Of a stretch of DNA of 64,000 bases, positions 38,243-46,412 are shown in pieces. Made by a program: the position numbers and the translations under genes. Each line of letters starts with the position of its first letter. Within the stretch, counting starts at the first letter, position 1. The notes beneath the pieces are model-generated. The model did not search any database. It was not told where the DNA came from and saw only the letters and a list, made by a program, of their open reading frames with translations. The stretch comes from Hyphomicrobium_A sp963728165 (lineage in GTDB: Bacteria > Pseudomonadota > Alphaproteobacteria > Rhizobiales > Hyphomicrobiaceae), in assembly GCA_963728165.1 (NCBI GenBank), contig CAVSIY010000006.1, forward strand, positions 1-64,000, given 5' to 3'.

Positions 38243-41143
38243 ATGACCAGCGAAACCCAGCCAATGACGCTCATCAAGGAAAAGGACTACGGCACACCGC
38301 CGGTGCATTCGAACGCGATGGTGACGTGCGAGATCGACGGCCAGGAGGTGACCGTGCCTGAGGGCACCTCGATCATGCGCGCGGCCGCCGAGCTCGGCAT
38401 CATGGTGCCGAAGCTGTGCGCCTCCGACAACCTCGACCCCTTCGGCTCCTGCCGCTTGTGCCTTGTCGAGATCGAAGGACGCCGCGGCACACCCGCCTCC
38501 TGCACCACGCCGGTGGCGCCGGGCATCAAGGTCGCCACCCAGACCGACCGCCTCGCCAAGATCCGCAAGGGCGTGATGGAGCTCTACATCTCCGACCACC
38601 CGCTCGACTGCCTCACCTGCGCGGCGAACGGCGACTGCGAGCTGCAGGACATGGCGGGCGCCGTGGGCTTGCGCGAGGTCCGCTACGGCTACGACGGCGA
38701 GAACCACGTGTTCGCGCGCCAGCACGGCGAGGAGAACCCGCTGTGGCAGTCCACGGACAAGAGCAATCCCTATTTCCAGTTCGAGCCGTCGAAGTGCATC
38801 GTGTGCTCGCGCTGCGTGCGCGCCTGCGAGGAGGTGCAGGGCACCTTCGCGCTGACGATCGACGGGCGCGGCTTTGCCTCGCACGTTGCGGCCGGCATGG
38901 ACGAGGACTTCCTCGCATCCGAGTGCGTCTCCTGCGGCGCCTGCGTGCAGGCCTGCCCCACGGCGACGCTGATCGATAGATCGATCGCCGATCACGGCCA
39001 GCCCGAGCACTCGGTGGTGACGACCTGCGCCTACTGCGGCGTGGGCTGCTCGTTCAAGGCCGAGATGCAGGGCGAGAAGGTCGTGCGCATGATGCCCTAC
39101 AAGGACGGCGGCGCCAACGAAGGCCACTCTTGCGTCAAGGGCCGCTTCGCGTTCGGCTATGCGACGCATAAGGATCGCGTGCTGAACCCGATGATCCGCG
39201 AGAAGATCACCGACCCCTGGCAGGTCGTGAGCTGGGACGAGGCGATCAAGTTCGCCGCCGACCGCTTCCTGGCCGTGCAGGAGAAGCATGGGCGCGGCTC
39301 GATCGGCGGCATCACCTCCTCGCGCACCACCAACGAGGAGGTCTACGTGGTGCAGCGTATGGTGCGCGCTGCCTTCGGCAACAACAACGTCGACACCTGT
39401 GCGCGCGTCTGCCATTCGCCCACCGGCTACGGCCTCAAGTCGACGTTCGGCAAGTCGGCCGGCACCCAGGACTTCAGGAGCGTCGACAAGTCCGACGTGA
39501 TCCTGGTCATCGGTGCCAACCCGACCGACGCACATCCCGTCTTCGCCTCGCGCATGAAGAGGCGCCTGCGCGAGGGCGCCAAGCTGATCGTGGTCGATCC
39601 GCGCCGCATCGACCTCGTGCGCAGCCCGCACGTCACGGCGGACTATCACCTGCAGCTCCAGCCCAGCACCAACGTGGCCGTCCTCAACGCGATCTGCCAT
39701 GTGGTCGCGACGGAAGGCCTGATCGACCGCAGCTTCGTGGCTGCCCGCTGCGAGAGCGAGGACTTCGCCCGCTGGGAAGGCTTCATCAAGGACGCCAAAA
39801 ACTCTCCCGAGGCGCTCGAGCCCATCACCGGCGTGCCGGCCGGTGAGCTTCGCGCCGCCGCCCGCCTCTTCGCCACCGGCGGCAACGCCGCGATCTACTA
39901 CGGCCTCGGCGTCACCGAGCACAGCCAGGGCTCGACCATGGTGATGGCCATGGCCAACCTCGCCATGGCCACCGGCAACATCGGCCGCGAGGGCGTCGGC
40001 GTGAACCCGCTGCGCGGACAGAACAACGTGCAGGGCTCCTGCGACATGGGCTCGTTCCCGCACGAGTTTCCCGGCTACCGCCACGTCTCCGGCGAGGCCA
40101 CCCGCAAGCTGTTCGAGAAGGTGTGGCACAAGAAGCTCGATCCCGAGCCCGGCCTGCGCATCCCCAACATGTTCGACGAGGCCTCGAGCGGCACCTTCAA
40201 GGGGCTCTTCGTGCAGGGTGAGGACATCGCCCAATCCGATCCCAACACCCAGCACGTGACGCACGCGCTGGAATCCCTGGAGATCCTCGTTGTGCAGGAC
40301 CTCTTCCTCAACGAGACGGCGGCCTTCGCCCACGTGTTCCTGCCGGGCACCTCGTTCCTGGAGAAGGACGGCACCTTCACCAACGCCGAGCGGCGCGTCA
40401 ATCGCGTGCGTCCGGTGATGAAGGAGCAGCAGGGCATGGCCGAGTGGGACATCGTGTGCCGCATCGCGACCGACATGGGCTACCCCATGAGCTACCCCTC
40501 CGCGGCCGCGATCATGGACGAGATCGCCCACGTGACGCCGACGTTCAAGGGCATCAGCTTCAAGCGGCTCGACGAGCTGGGCTCCATCCAGTGGCCGTGT
40601 GACGACCATGCGCCCGAGGGTACGCCGGTCATGCACGTCGACGAGTTCACCCGCGGCAAGGGCCGCTTCATGCTGACCGACTTCGTGGCCACGGAGGAGC
40701 GCACCAACCGCAACTTCCCGCTGATCCTCACCACGGGCCGCATCCTCTCCCAGTACAATGTCGGCGCGCAGACCCGGCGCACCGAGAACGTGGTCTGGTA
40801 CAAGGAGGACATCCTCGAGATGCACCCCTCGGACGCGGAGATGCGCGGCATCAAGGATGGCACGCTCGCCTCGCTGACCAGCCGCGTCGGCGGCACGACG
40901 ATGCGCGTGAAGGTCACCGACCGGGTGCCGCCGGGCGTCGTCTACTCGACCTTCCACTTCCCCGAGTCGGGCGCCAACGTCATCACCACCGAGAACTCGG
41001 ACTGGGCCACCAACTGCCCCGAGTACAAGGTCACGGCGGTGCAGGTGAACCCGTCCAACCAGCCGGCCGAATGGCAGACGGAGTGGGAGGAGCGCGACCG
41101 CGAGAACAAGCGCATCGCCAAGCCGCTCGTTGCCGCCGAGTAG
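38243..41143 (+). CDS. fdsA: Formate dehydrogenase alpha subunit (Mo-bis-MGD catalytic subunit)
   Basis: A 966-residue enzyme oxidising formate to CO2 (or reducing CO2). From the N-terminus it has a [2Fe-2S] domain (CASDNLDPFGSCRLC), a His-Cys [4Fe-4S] site (HPLDCLTCAANGDC), two [4Fe-4S] ferredoxin motifs (CIVCSRCVRAC, CVSCGACVQAC), a further [4Fe-4S] site (CAYCGVGC) and the molybdopterin oxidoreductase fold. The Mo ligand is a cysteine (VDTCARVCHSP, residue 386 counting from ATG 38243), so no selenocysteine is used. ATG 38228 is an alternative start 5 codons earlier. The C-terminus has the dinucleotide-binding domain (TGRILSQYNVGAQTRRT). Frame intact. Confidence 0.97.
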   Translation: MTSETQPMTLIKEKDYGTPPVHSNAMVTCEIDGQEVTVPEGTSIMRAAAELGIMVPKLCASDNLDPFGSCRLCLVEIEGRRGTPASCTTPVAPGIKVATQTDRLAKIRKGVMELYISDHPLDCLTCAANGDCELQDMAGAVGLREVRYGYDGENHVFARQHGEENPLWQSTDKSNPYFQFEPSKCIVCSRCVRACEEVQGTFALTIDGRGFASHVAAGMDEDFLASECVSCGACVQACPTATLIDRSIADHGQPEHSVVTTCAYCGVGCSFKAEMQGEKVVRMMPYKDGGANEGHSCVKGRFAFGYATHKDRVLNPMIREKITDPWQVVSWDEAIKFAADRFLAVQEKHGRGSIGGITSSRTTNEEVYVVQRMVRAAFGNNNVDTCARVCHSPTGYGLKSTFGKSAGTQDFRSVDKSDVILVIGANPTDAHPVFASRMKRRLREGAKLIVVDPRRIDLVRSPHVTADYHLQLQPSTNVAVLNAICHVVATEGLIDRSFVAARCESEDFARWEGFIKDAKNSPEALEPITGVPAGELRAAARLFATGGNAAIYYGLGVTEHSQGSTMVMAMANLAMATGNIGREGVGVNPLRGQNNVQGSCDMGSFPHEFPGYRHVSGEATRKLFEKVWHKKLDPEPGLRIPNMFDEASSGTFKGLFVQGEDIAQSDPNTQHVTHALESLEILVVQDLFLNETAAFAHVFLPGTSFLEKDGTFTNAERRVNRVRPVMKEQQGMAEWDIVCRIATDMGYPMSYPSAAAIMDEIAHVTPTFKGISFKRLDELGSIQWPCDDHAPEGTPVMHVDEFTRGKGRFMLTDFVATEERTNRNFPLILTTGRILSQYNVGAQTRRTENVVWYKEDILEMHPSDAEMRGIKDGTLASLTSRVGGTTMRVKVTDRVPPGVVYSTFHFPESGANVITTENSDWATNCPEYKVTAVQVNPSNQPAEWQTEWEERDRENKRIAKPLVAAE

Positions 41144-41203
41144 ACGAGCGCAGCCCATGTTGGTTTGAGCGTTAAGTTGCGTTGAGCGTTGAGCGCCGCC
41201 ATC

Positions 41204-42034
41204 ATGACCGCCATGGCAAAGAAGTCCGATCTCGTCGCAGCCCCCTCTGCGGCGCTGTGCTCGCAGCCGATCGACGCCGCGGCCTATGATGCGGGTGGGC
41301 GGCGCGCGCCGGTCACCTGGCAGATCCCCGAGGAGGTCCCCGTCGCCCTCCAGATCAACTCGGCGCCCTACACGGTGATGATGGCGACGCCGGCGAACCT
41401 CAATGAGTTCGGCGTCGGCTTCGTGCTCGCCGAAGGCATCGTGCAGCGGCGCGCCGATATCCGCGGCGTGCTCGCCATGCCGGTCGAGAACGGCTTTGCC
41501 GTCGACATCGCCATCGACGAGGCGGCGCTCGAAGCAGCAGCCATGCCGCGCCGCTCCATCGAGGGCCGCTCGGGCTGCGGCCTGTGCGGCGTGGAGAACA
41601 TCGCCGACGTCGTGCGCGTGACGGCGCCGGTACCGCATCAGGTCCGTCCCGACGCCGCCGCGATCCTGAAGGCTGCCGCCGAGCTGCCGCGGCGCCAGCC
41701 GATGAACCGGCTCAATCACACGGTGCACGGCGCGGCGTGGGTCTCGCTTGCGGGCGACGTTGTGATCGTGCGCGAGGACGTCGGCCGCCACAACGCGCTC
41801 GACAAGCTCATCGGCGCGCTGTTCGAAAGCCAAACGGATCTCGCCGCCGGCTTCGTGCTGATGACGAGCCGTTGCAGCTTCGAGCTGGTGCAGAAGACGG
41901 CAACCGTCGGCATCGGCGCACTCGTCACCGTCTCGGCCCCGACCGTGCTCGCGCTCGACATCGCGCGCAAGGCCCGCCTGTTCCTTGCCGCTCTCGGCGA
42001 GGGCGGGGTCGTCGTCTTCAACAATGAGAGCTAG
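41204..42034 (+). CDS. fdhD: Formate dehydrogenase accessory sulfurtransferase FdhD (FdsC)
   Basis: A 276-residue chaperone that binds bis-MGD and transfers the terminal sulfur to the Mo centre of FdsA. The conserved GFVLAEGIV block, the CxxC motif (SGCGLCG), HTVHGAAW, EDVGRHNALDKLIG and the end LVTVSAPTVLALDIAR are all typical. ATG 41204 is taken as the start, with ATG 41213 possible. It is located between fdsA and fdsD, as in Rhodobacter-type fds operons. Confidence 0.95.
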   Translation: MTAMAKKSDLVAAPSAALCSQPIDAAAYDAGGRRAPVTWQIPEEVPVALQINSAPYTVMMATPANLNEFGVGFVLAEGIVQRRADIRGVLAMPVENGFAVDIAIDEAALEAAAMPRRSIEGRSGCGLCGVENIADVVRVTAPVPHQVRPDAAAILKAAAELPRRQPMNRLNHTVHGAAWVSLAGDVVIVREDVGRHNALDKLIGALFESQTDLAAGFVLMTSRCSFELVQKTATVGIGALVTVSAPTVLALDIARKARLFLAALGEGGVVVFNNES

Positions 42035-42067
42035 CCTCGCCCATACACGAACGGAAAGCATCGCCTC

Positions 42068-42292
42068 ATGGAAAACCGTGACATGATCCGCATGGCCAAT
42101 CAGATCGCGGCCTACTTCGAGGCTTATCCGCGCACGGAAGCTCTGCAAGGGATTGCAAAGCACATCAAGAGCTTCTGGGACCCGCGCATGCGCAAGCAGC
42201 TCGATGAGTACATGGCCGGCGGCGGCGAGGGCCTTTCCCCTCTGGTCATCGCCGCACTGGCGCCCAAAACCAAGGCGAAGGCAAAGGCCTGA
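42068..42292 (+). CDS. fdsD: Formate dehydrogenase delta subunit
   Basis: A 74-residue helical protein starting MENRDMIRMANQIAAYFEAY, with the conserved FWDPRMRKQLDEYM segment of the FdsD family and a Lys/Ala tail. It is a small subunit required for full assembly or stability of FdsABG. It lies 33 bases after fdhD and ends the operon. Confidence 0.93.
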   Translation: MENRDMIRMANQIAAYFEAYPRTEALQGIAKHIKSFWDPRMRKQLDEYMAGGGEGLSPLVIAALAPKTKAKAKA

Positions 42293-42492
42293 TCGGAAAG
42301 CATTAGTTAGCCAACCGCAGGCTGGCCCGGCCGCACCGCCTTGCCGCCTCCTGCGGCTGGGCATAGGCTCTGGCCATTGAGATTGGCCGCCGCCGCAGAT
42401 CGCGGGGTCCCGCCAGCGTCGAGCACCCATTACCTGGCGGCACTGCAAGCGATCTGGCGCGTGCGGCCCTTGTAGATGGTAGGAGGACTGCC

Positions 42493-42963
42493 ATGGGAAT
42501 TGCATTGACGCTGCAGCAATACCTCGATGACAAGCACATCGACTACGACGTGCTGAAGCACAAGCGCACGCACTCCTCGGAAGGCACCGCCCGCGCCAGC
42601 CACGTTCCCGGCGACCGTCTCGCCAAGGCCGTGGTGCTGACGCGGGAGGGCGGCTTCGTGGTGGCGGTGGTGCCGGCCTGCTCCAAGGTGCGCGTGGACG
42701 TGGTCGAGCGGATGCTGAATTGCCACGTCGACTTGGCGAGCGAGGACGAGATCGCCGAGCTCTTTCCCGATTGCGACGCCGGTGCCGTGCCGCCGATCGG
42801 GGAGGCTTATGCGGTCGACGCCTTCGTCGACGAGAGCTTGGACAAGCAGCCCGACGTCTATCTTGAGGGCGGCGACCATCGCAGCCTCATCCACATCTCG
42901 GGCGAGGAGTTCCGCGCGCTCATGAAGGACGTGCGCCACGCTCCGATCGCCATGCGGAACTGA
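42493..42963 (+). CDS. YbaK/ProX-type aminoacyl-tRNA deacylase-like protein
   Basis: A 156-residue protein with the YbaK/aminoacyl-tRNA synthetase-associated domain. Members hydrolyse mischarged tRNAs such as Cys-tRNAPro. The conserved Lys is in DRLAKAVVLTREGGFVVAVV, with GAVPPIGEAYAV and a late GGDHRSLIHISGEEF. GGAGG at 42482-42486 gives a well-placed start. The precise substrate is not predictable. It is convergent with the GMC fusion gene. Confidence 0.82.
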   Translation: MGIALTLQQYLDDKHIDYDVLKHKRTHSSEGTARASHVPGDRLAKAVVLTREGGFVVAVVPACSKVRVDVVERMLNCHVDLASEDEIAELFPDCDAGAVPPIGEAYAVDAFVDESLDKQPDVYLEGGDHRSLIHISGEEFRALMKDVRHAPIAMRN

Positions 42964-42971
42964 GGCGTCCC

Positions 42972-45900
42972 TCAGACGAACGCGGTCTTGTCGAGGTGCG
43001 CGACGATCAGGGGGTACACATCGGTTGCGGCGGTCTTGCCGAAGATGCAGTCGATGTGGCCGTAGCCAGGAATGACGTGGCGCTCGTAGAGCTGACGGCC
43101 ATTGGCCTGCGACAGGCGGGCGAGCGTGCGCGCCGTGCTTTCGGGCTCGAAGCACGCGTTCTTGGCCCCGTGAATGAAGGTGATCGGCAACGCCAGGCGA
43201 TCGAGGTGGGGCAGGTAGACGTCTTTGCCCTCGCGATCGAGCACGTGGCCGCGGCGCGCAAAGAGCGCCAGCTGCTTGAAGGCGTCGATGTTGGCCTCCC
43301 CGAACATCTCAGCCAGCCCCTGCTCGACCGTGGCGTTGTTGAGCTGCTCCAGCTGGTAGAGCCTGCCATAGAGCGCGGTGATGCGGTTCGAGGTGGCGTC
43401 ATGCGTGCGCTCTGCGCGTGGCACCGGCACGATGAACTGCAGCGCCCAGTCGAGCGCGCGCTCGAGCGGCCCGTCGGCGGTGGTCGCCCTGGCATCGACC
43501 ACGTCGATGCCTAAGCGCTCGAACAGACTGGGAGCGCGCAGATAGGCCAGCACCCGCTGCGGGAACCACGGCACGACGTAGTCGGTGGCGATCTGCGAGA
43601 TGACGGCTGAGCGCACGCCTTCCAGACCCGCCAGCATCGCCATTGAGAAGGTCGTCGCGCCGAAGCAATGGGCGAGCACCTGCACGGTCGGCGATCCCGT
43701 GGCGGCGCGCACCTTGGCGAGCGCCGCGGGATAGTCCTTCGTGGCCACGTCATCGGCCGTCCACAACTCGCGGGCCAAAGGAAGATCGACGCTGGCGCGA
43801 TAATCGAGCAGCCAGCAGTCGTAGCCCGCCGCGACGAGGTACTCGAGCAGGTTGGTGTCGATGGTGTCGATCGAAAAGATGAGGCTCGACACGCCGAGGC
43901 CGTGCGCGAGCACGACGGGACCTTTGTTGCCGCCGCGGTAGCGCGTCAGCTTGAGGATCTTGCCGTCGCTGGTCTTGACCAGATGCACCTCCGGCTCGGG
44001 CGCCCGCAACGTGCGCCTCTTGCGCGGGTTGACGACGTCGTAGCGGCCGATGCGCGCCATCACGCCGCCGTAGGTCTCGAACAACTCCTGGCTGAAGAAG
44101 CGCCCGAACTTTGCAATGGCGCGCAGGCGATCGGCGGCATCCTCCCCACCGAAGCCCTTAAGTGTCTGCATTTGCACGTAGAAATCCGAAGGCGCAATCT
44201 CCAGGACACCGCGCGCCACGTGCCCGAGCTGGCCTTTCGCGCCCCGACCGATGTCGACGAGGAGCCGCGTGGTGTCACTCCACAGGTCGAGATCGGCGTC
44301 CGAGCGCACCACCTTGTGGCCCTCGAAGTAGTACTCCGACCCATCGCGCGCACCGAGCGAGAAGCGGTAGTCGAAGCGCTTGGTCTCGACCGCCGCCTCG
44401 TCGACCCGCATAAGGTTGAAGACGCCGTCGAAGATGTCGAGCGGGTCCGGTGACAGCCCCGGGCATACGACGGAGCCGATGATGCGGCCGCGATGCTCCT
44501 TATCGTCGACGAAGTGATCGACGTCGTCGATCAGCACCGTCACCGTGAAGCTCATGGGCGAGCCCGCCTCCTTGCCACGCCGCGCCGCCGTCTCGTGCGG
44601 AAGCGTCACGGCGGCGGAGACGTAGCCTGACATGCGCTCGGTGAACTCGACGCCGGCGGGTGAGAGCTTCTCGCGCCCGCTGGGCGCCGCCACCAGCAGC
44701 GGCGCGTCGAGCTTGGCCTCATCGGAGAAGGACCAGCCGAGATCGCGGGCGAGATGGATCATGGCGCGCTCGGAGAGCGCGGTGATCGTGAGCAGCGGGT
44801 TGACGCCGAGCGGGCGCGGAATGACGGAGCCGTCGCATACGTAAAGCCCCGCGTGCACCGCTTCGGGGCCGGCGTCGGGGGTGGCGTCGAACACCTGGCA
44901 CTTGTGGTTCACCACCCCGCGGGTGCGATCCTGCCCCATGACGCACCCGCCGAGCGGATGCACGCTGATGAGCGTGTTGCCGAGCAGCGTGTCGGTCAGC
45001 GGGTTGCGGATGTAGGTGCCGCCCGTTGCGTGCGTCGCCCTTTTCAGGTTGCGCTCGATCGCCGCAAAGATGGGCTGCCGGGCAACGTTGTCGAAGCCGA
45101 CCTTCAAGCGTCCGTCCTCGAGCGCGATGCGGCCGCCCGCGTCGTCATGGCCCATGACGAGATAGGTCTGCGTGCGGGCGACGGCACCCTGGTAGGCGCC
45201 GAACACGAGGCTCTGGCGCTCGCGCGCGCGCTCCTCCAGGGCATCGAGGATGCCGGTATCCATGTCCTCGCCGTAACGGGCGGCCCCGGCGGCCATGAGC
45301 GCCGGCAGCACCGGCGCCAAGCCGGACGGGATCGAGCCCTCCTCGATCACCATGCCGTCCTCGAGCTTCTCGGTGTCGCGCAGATCGATGAGCCCGGTGA
45401 TGCAGGGACCGACGGGCGGCGTGGCGGCGATGGGCGGCTCCCCCACGCCGATGCCGTTGATGGGAACGTTGTTGTTGTAGGCGAAGGCGAGAACGTCGCC
45501 GTTTCCGGTGAAGCGCTCGCCCAGCCGCTCGGAGACGGAAAGGCCTGCCTCGCGCGAGCGCAGGAGGATCTCGGTCGACCCCAGCGTGCCGGCGGCGAGA
45601 ACGACGACGTCGGCGATGATCGACTGCTCGGCGGCGGCGAACCTCTCGCGGTCGTGCCCCAGCGGCTCGAAGAAGACGCGCCAGCGGCCGCGCTCGGAGC
45701 GCACGTGCGTGACCCGCGTCTCGGTGAAGATCTCGGCACCGTGCTGGAATGCATCGGCGATGTAGGTCACCTGCACGGTGTTCTTGGCGCCGACGTTGCA
45801 GCCCGCGCAGCAGTCGCCGCACTGCGTGCAGGCCGGCTGCTCGACGCCCGCGTAGTTCACCTGCCGCTCAAACGTCACATTGATCGGAGGGCGCACCACG

Positions 45901-46409
45901 TCGCGGCCGAGTGCATTGCCGCTGATCTGCAACGCCGTCAGCTTGTCGAGCGACAAGGCCTCGGGATAGGGCACGGGCCGCAGCACCTCCTGTGCGCGGG
46001 CAAACCCCTCCTGGCGCGTCTGGTCGCCAGCGATCTCCCGCGGCCAAACAGGGTCGTCCCAGACCCGCGGATCGGGCGGCAGCGACACGTTGGCGTTGAT
46101 GAGCGAGCCGCCGCCGAGACCGCAACCGACGAGTACGTGCATGTCGCGGCCGAGGTGCAGGTCATAAAGCCCGAGCCGCGAGCCGGTCAGATGGGCGCCA
46201 TCACGCGAAAGCTGGAGCTGCTCCTGGGCCTCGACCAAGCGGTCGGGGAAGTCGCCGATGGCGAACTCGCGTCCGCGCTCGAGCACGGCGACGCGCTTGC
46301 CGCAGCGGGAGAGCCGCGAGGCGGCAACGCCGCCGCCATAGCCGGAGCCGACGACCACCACGTCGTAGCGGAGCTTCAACTCGGCGATGGATTTCGACAA
46401 TCGCCGCAT
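42972..46409 (-). CDS. GMC oxidoreductase - alpha/beta-hydrolase fusion protein
   Basis: A 1145-residue fusion. Residues 1 to about 560 are a cholesterol-oxidase-like GMC flavoprotein: FAD motif VVVGSGYGGGVAASRLSRCG, GCGLGGGSLINANV, a Cys cluster CTQCGDCCAGCNVGAKNT, and VHPLGGCVMG with PRPLGVNPLLTITALSERA near the end. Residues from about 605 to 790 are an unassigned middle domain. The C-terminal 330 residues are an alpha/beta-hydrolase (VVLAHGLGVSS, CWLLDYRAS) whose nucleophile elbow reads LAHCFGATTF, with Cys in place of Ser. The late His is in PGYGHIDCIFGK. GGAGGAGAG precedes the ATG, 3 bases after the second GMC gene. A two-step oxidation plus hydrolysis of a lipid or steroid-like substrate is inferred. 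Confidence 0.85.
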   Translation of the reverse strand: MRRLSKSIAELKLRYDVVVVGSGYGGGVAASRLSRCGKRVAVLERGREFAIGDFPDRLVEAQEQLQLSRDGAHLTGSRLGLYDLHLGRDMHVLVGCGLGGGSLINANVSLPPDPRVWDDPVWPREIAGDQTRQEGFARAQEVLRPVPYPEALSLDKLTALQISGNALGRDVVRPPINVTFERQVNYAGVEQPACTQCGDCCAGCNVGAKNTVQVTYIADAFQHGAEIFTETRVTHVRSERGRWRVFFEPLGHDRERFAAAEQSIIADVVVLAAGTLGSTEILLRSREAGLSVSERLGERFTGNGDVLAFAYNNNVPINGIGVGEPPIAATPPVGPCITGLIDLRDTEKLEDGMVIEEGSIPSGLAPVLPALMAAGAARYGEDMDTGILDALEERARERQSLVFGAYQGAVARTQTYLVMGHDDAGGRIALEDGRLKVGFDNVARQPIFAAIERNLKRATHATGGTYIRNPLTDTLLGNTLISVHPLGGCVMGQDRTRGVVNHKCQVFDATPDAGPEAVHAGLYVCDGSVIPRPLGVNPLLTITALSERAMIHLARDLGWSFSDEAKLDAPLLVAAPSGREKLSPAGVEFTERMSGYVSAAVTLPHETAARRGKEAGSPMSFTVTVLIDDVDHFVDDKEHRGRIIGSVVCPGLSPDPLDIFDGVFNLMRVDEAAVETKRFDYRFSLGARDGSEYYFEGHKVVRSDADLDLWSDTTRLLVDIGRGAKGQLGHVARGVLEIAPSDFYVQMQTLKGFGGEDAADRLRAIAKFGRFFSQELFETYGGVMARIGRYDVVNPRKRRTLRAPEPEVHLVKTSDGKILKLTRYRGGNKGPVVLAHGLGVSSLIFSIDTIDTNLLEYLVAAGYDCWLLDYRASVDLPLARELWTADDVATKDYPAALAKVRAATGSPTVQVLAHCFGATTFSMAMLAGLEGVRSAVISQIATDYVVPWFPQRVLAYLRAPSLFERLGIDVVDARATTADGPLERALDWALQFIVPVPRAERTHDATSNRITALYGRLYQLEQLNNATVEQGLAEMFGEANIDAFKQLALFARRGHVLDREGKDVYLPHLDRLALPITFIHGAKNACFEPESTARTLARLSQANGRQLYERHVIPGYGHIDCIFGKTAATDVYPLIVAHLDKTAFV

Positions 46410-46412
46410 GGC

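Noticed and set aside
38243..41143. Selenocysteine-containing formate dehydrogenase
   Set aside because: The Mo-ligand codon is TGT (Cys) and there is no in-frame TGA or SECIS-like structure.
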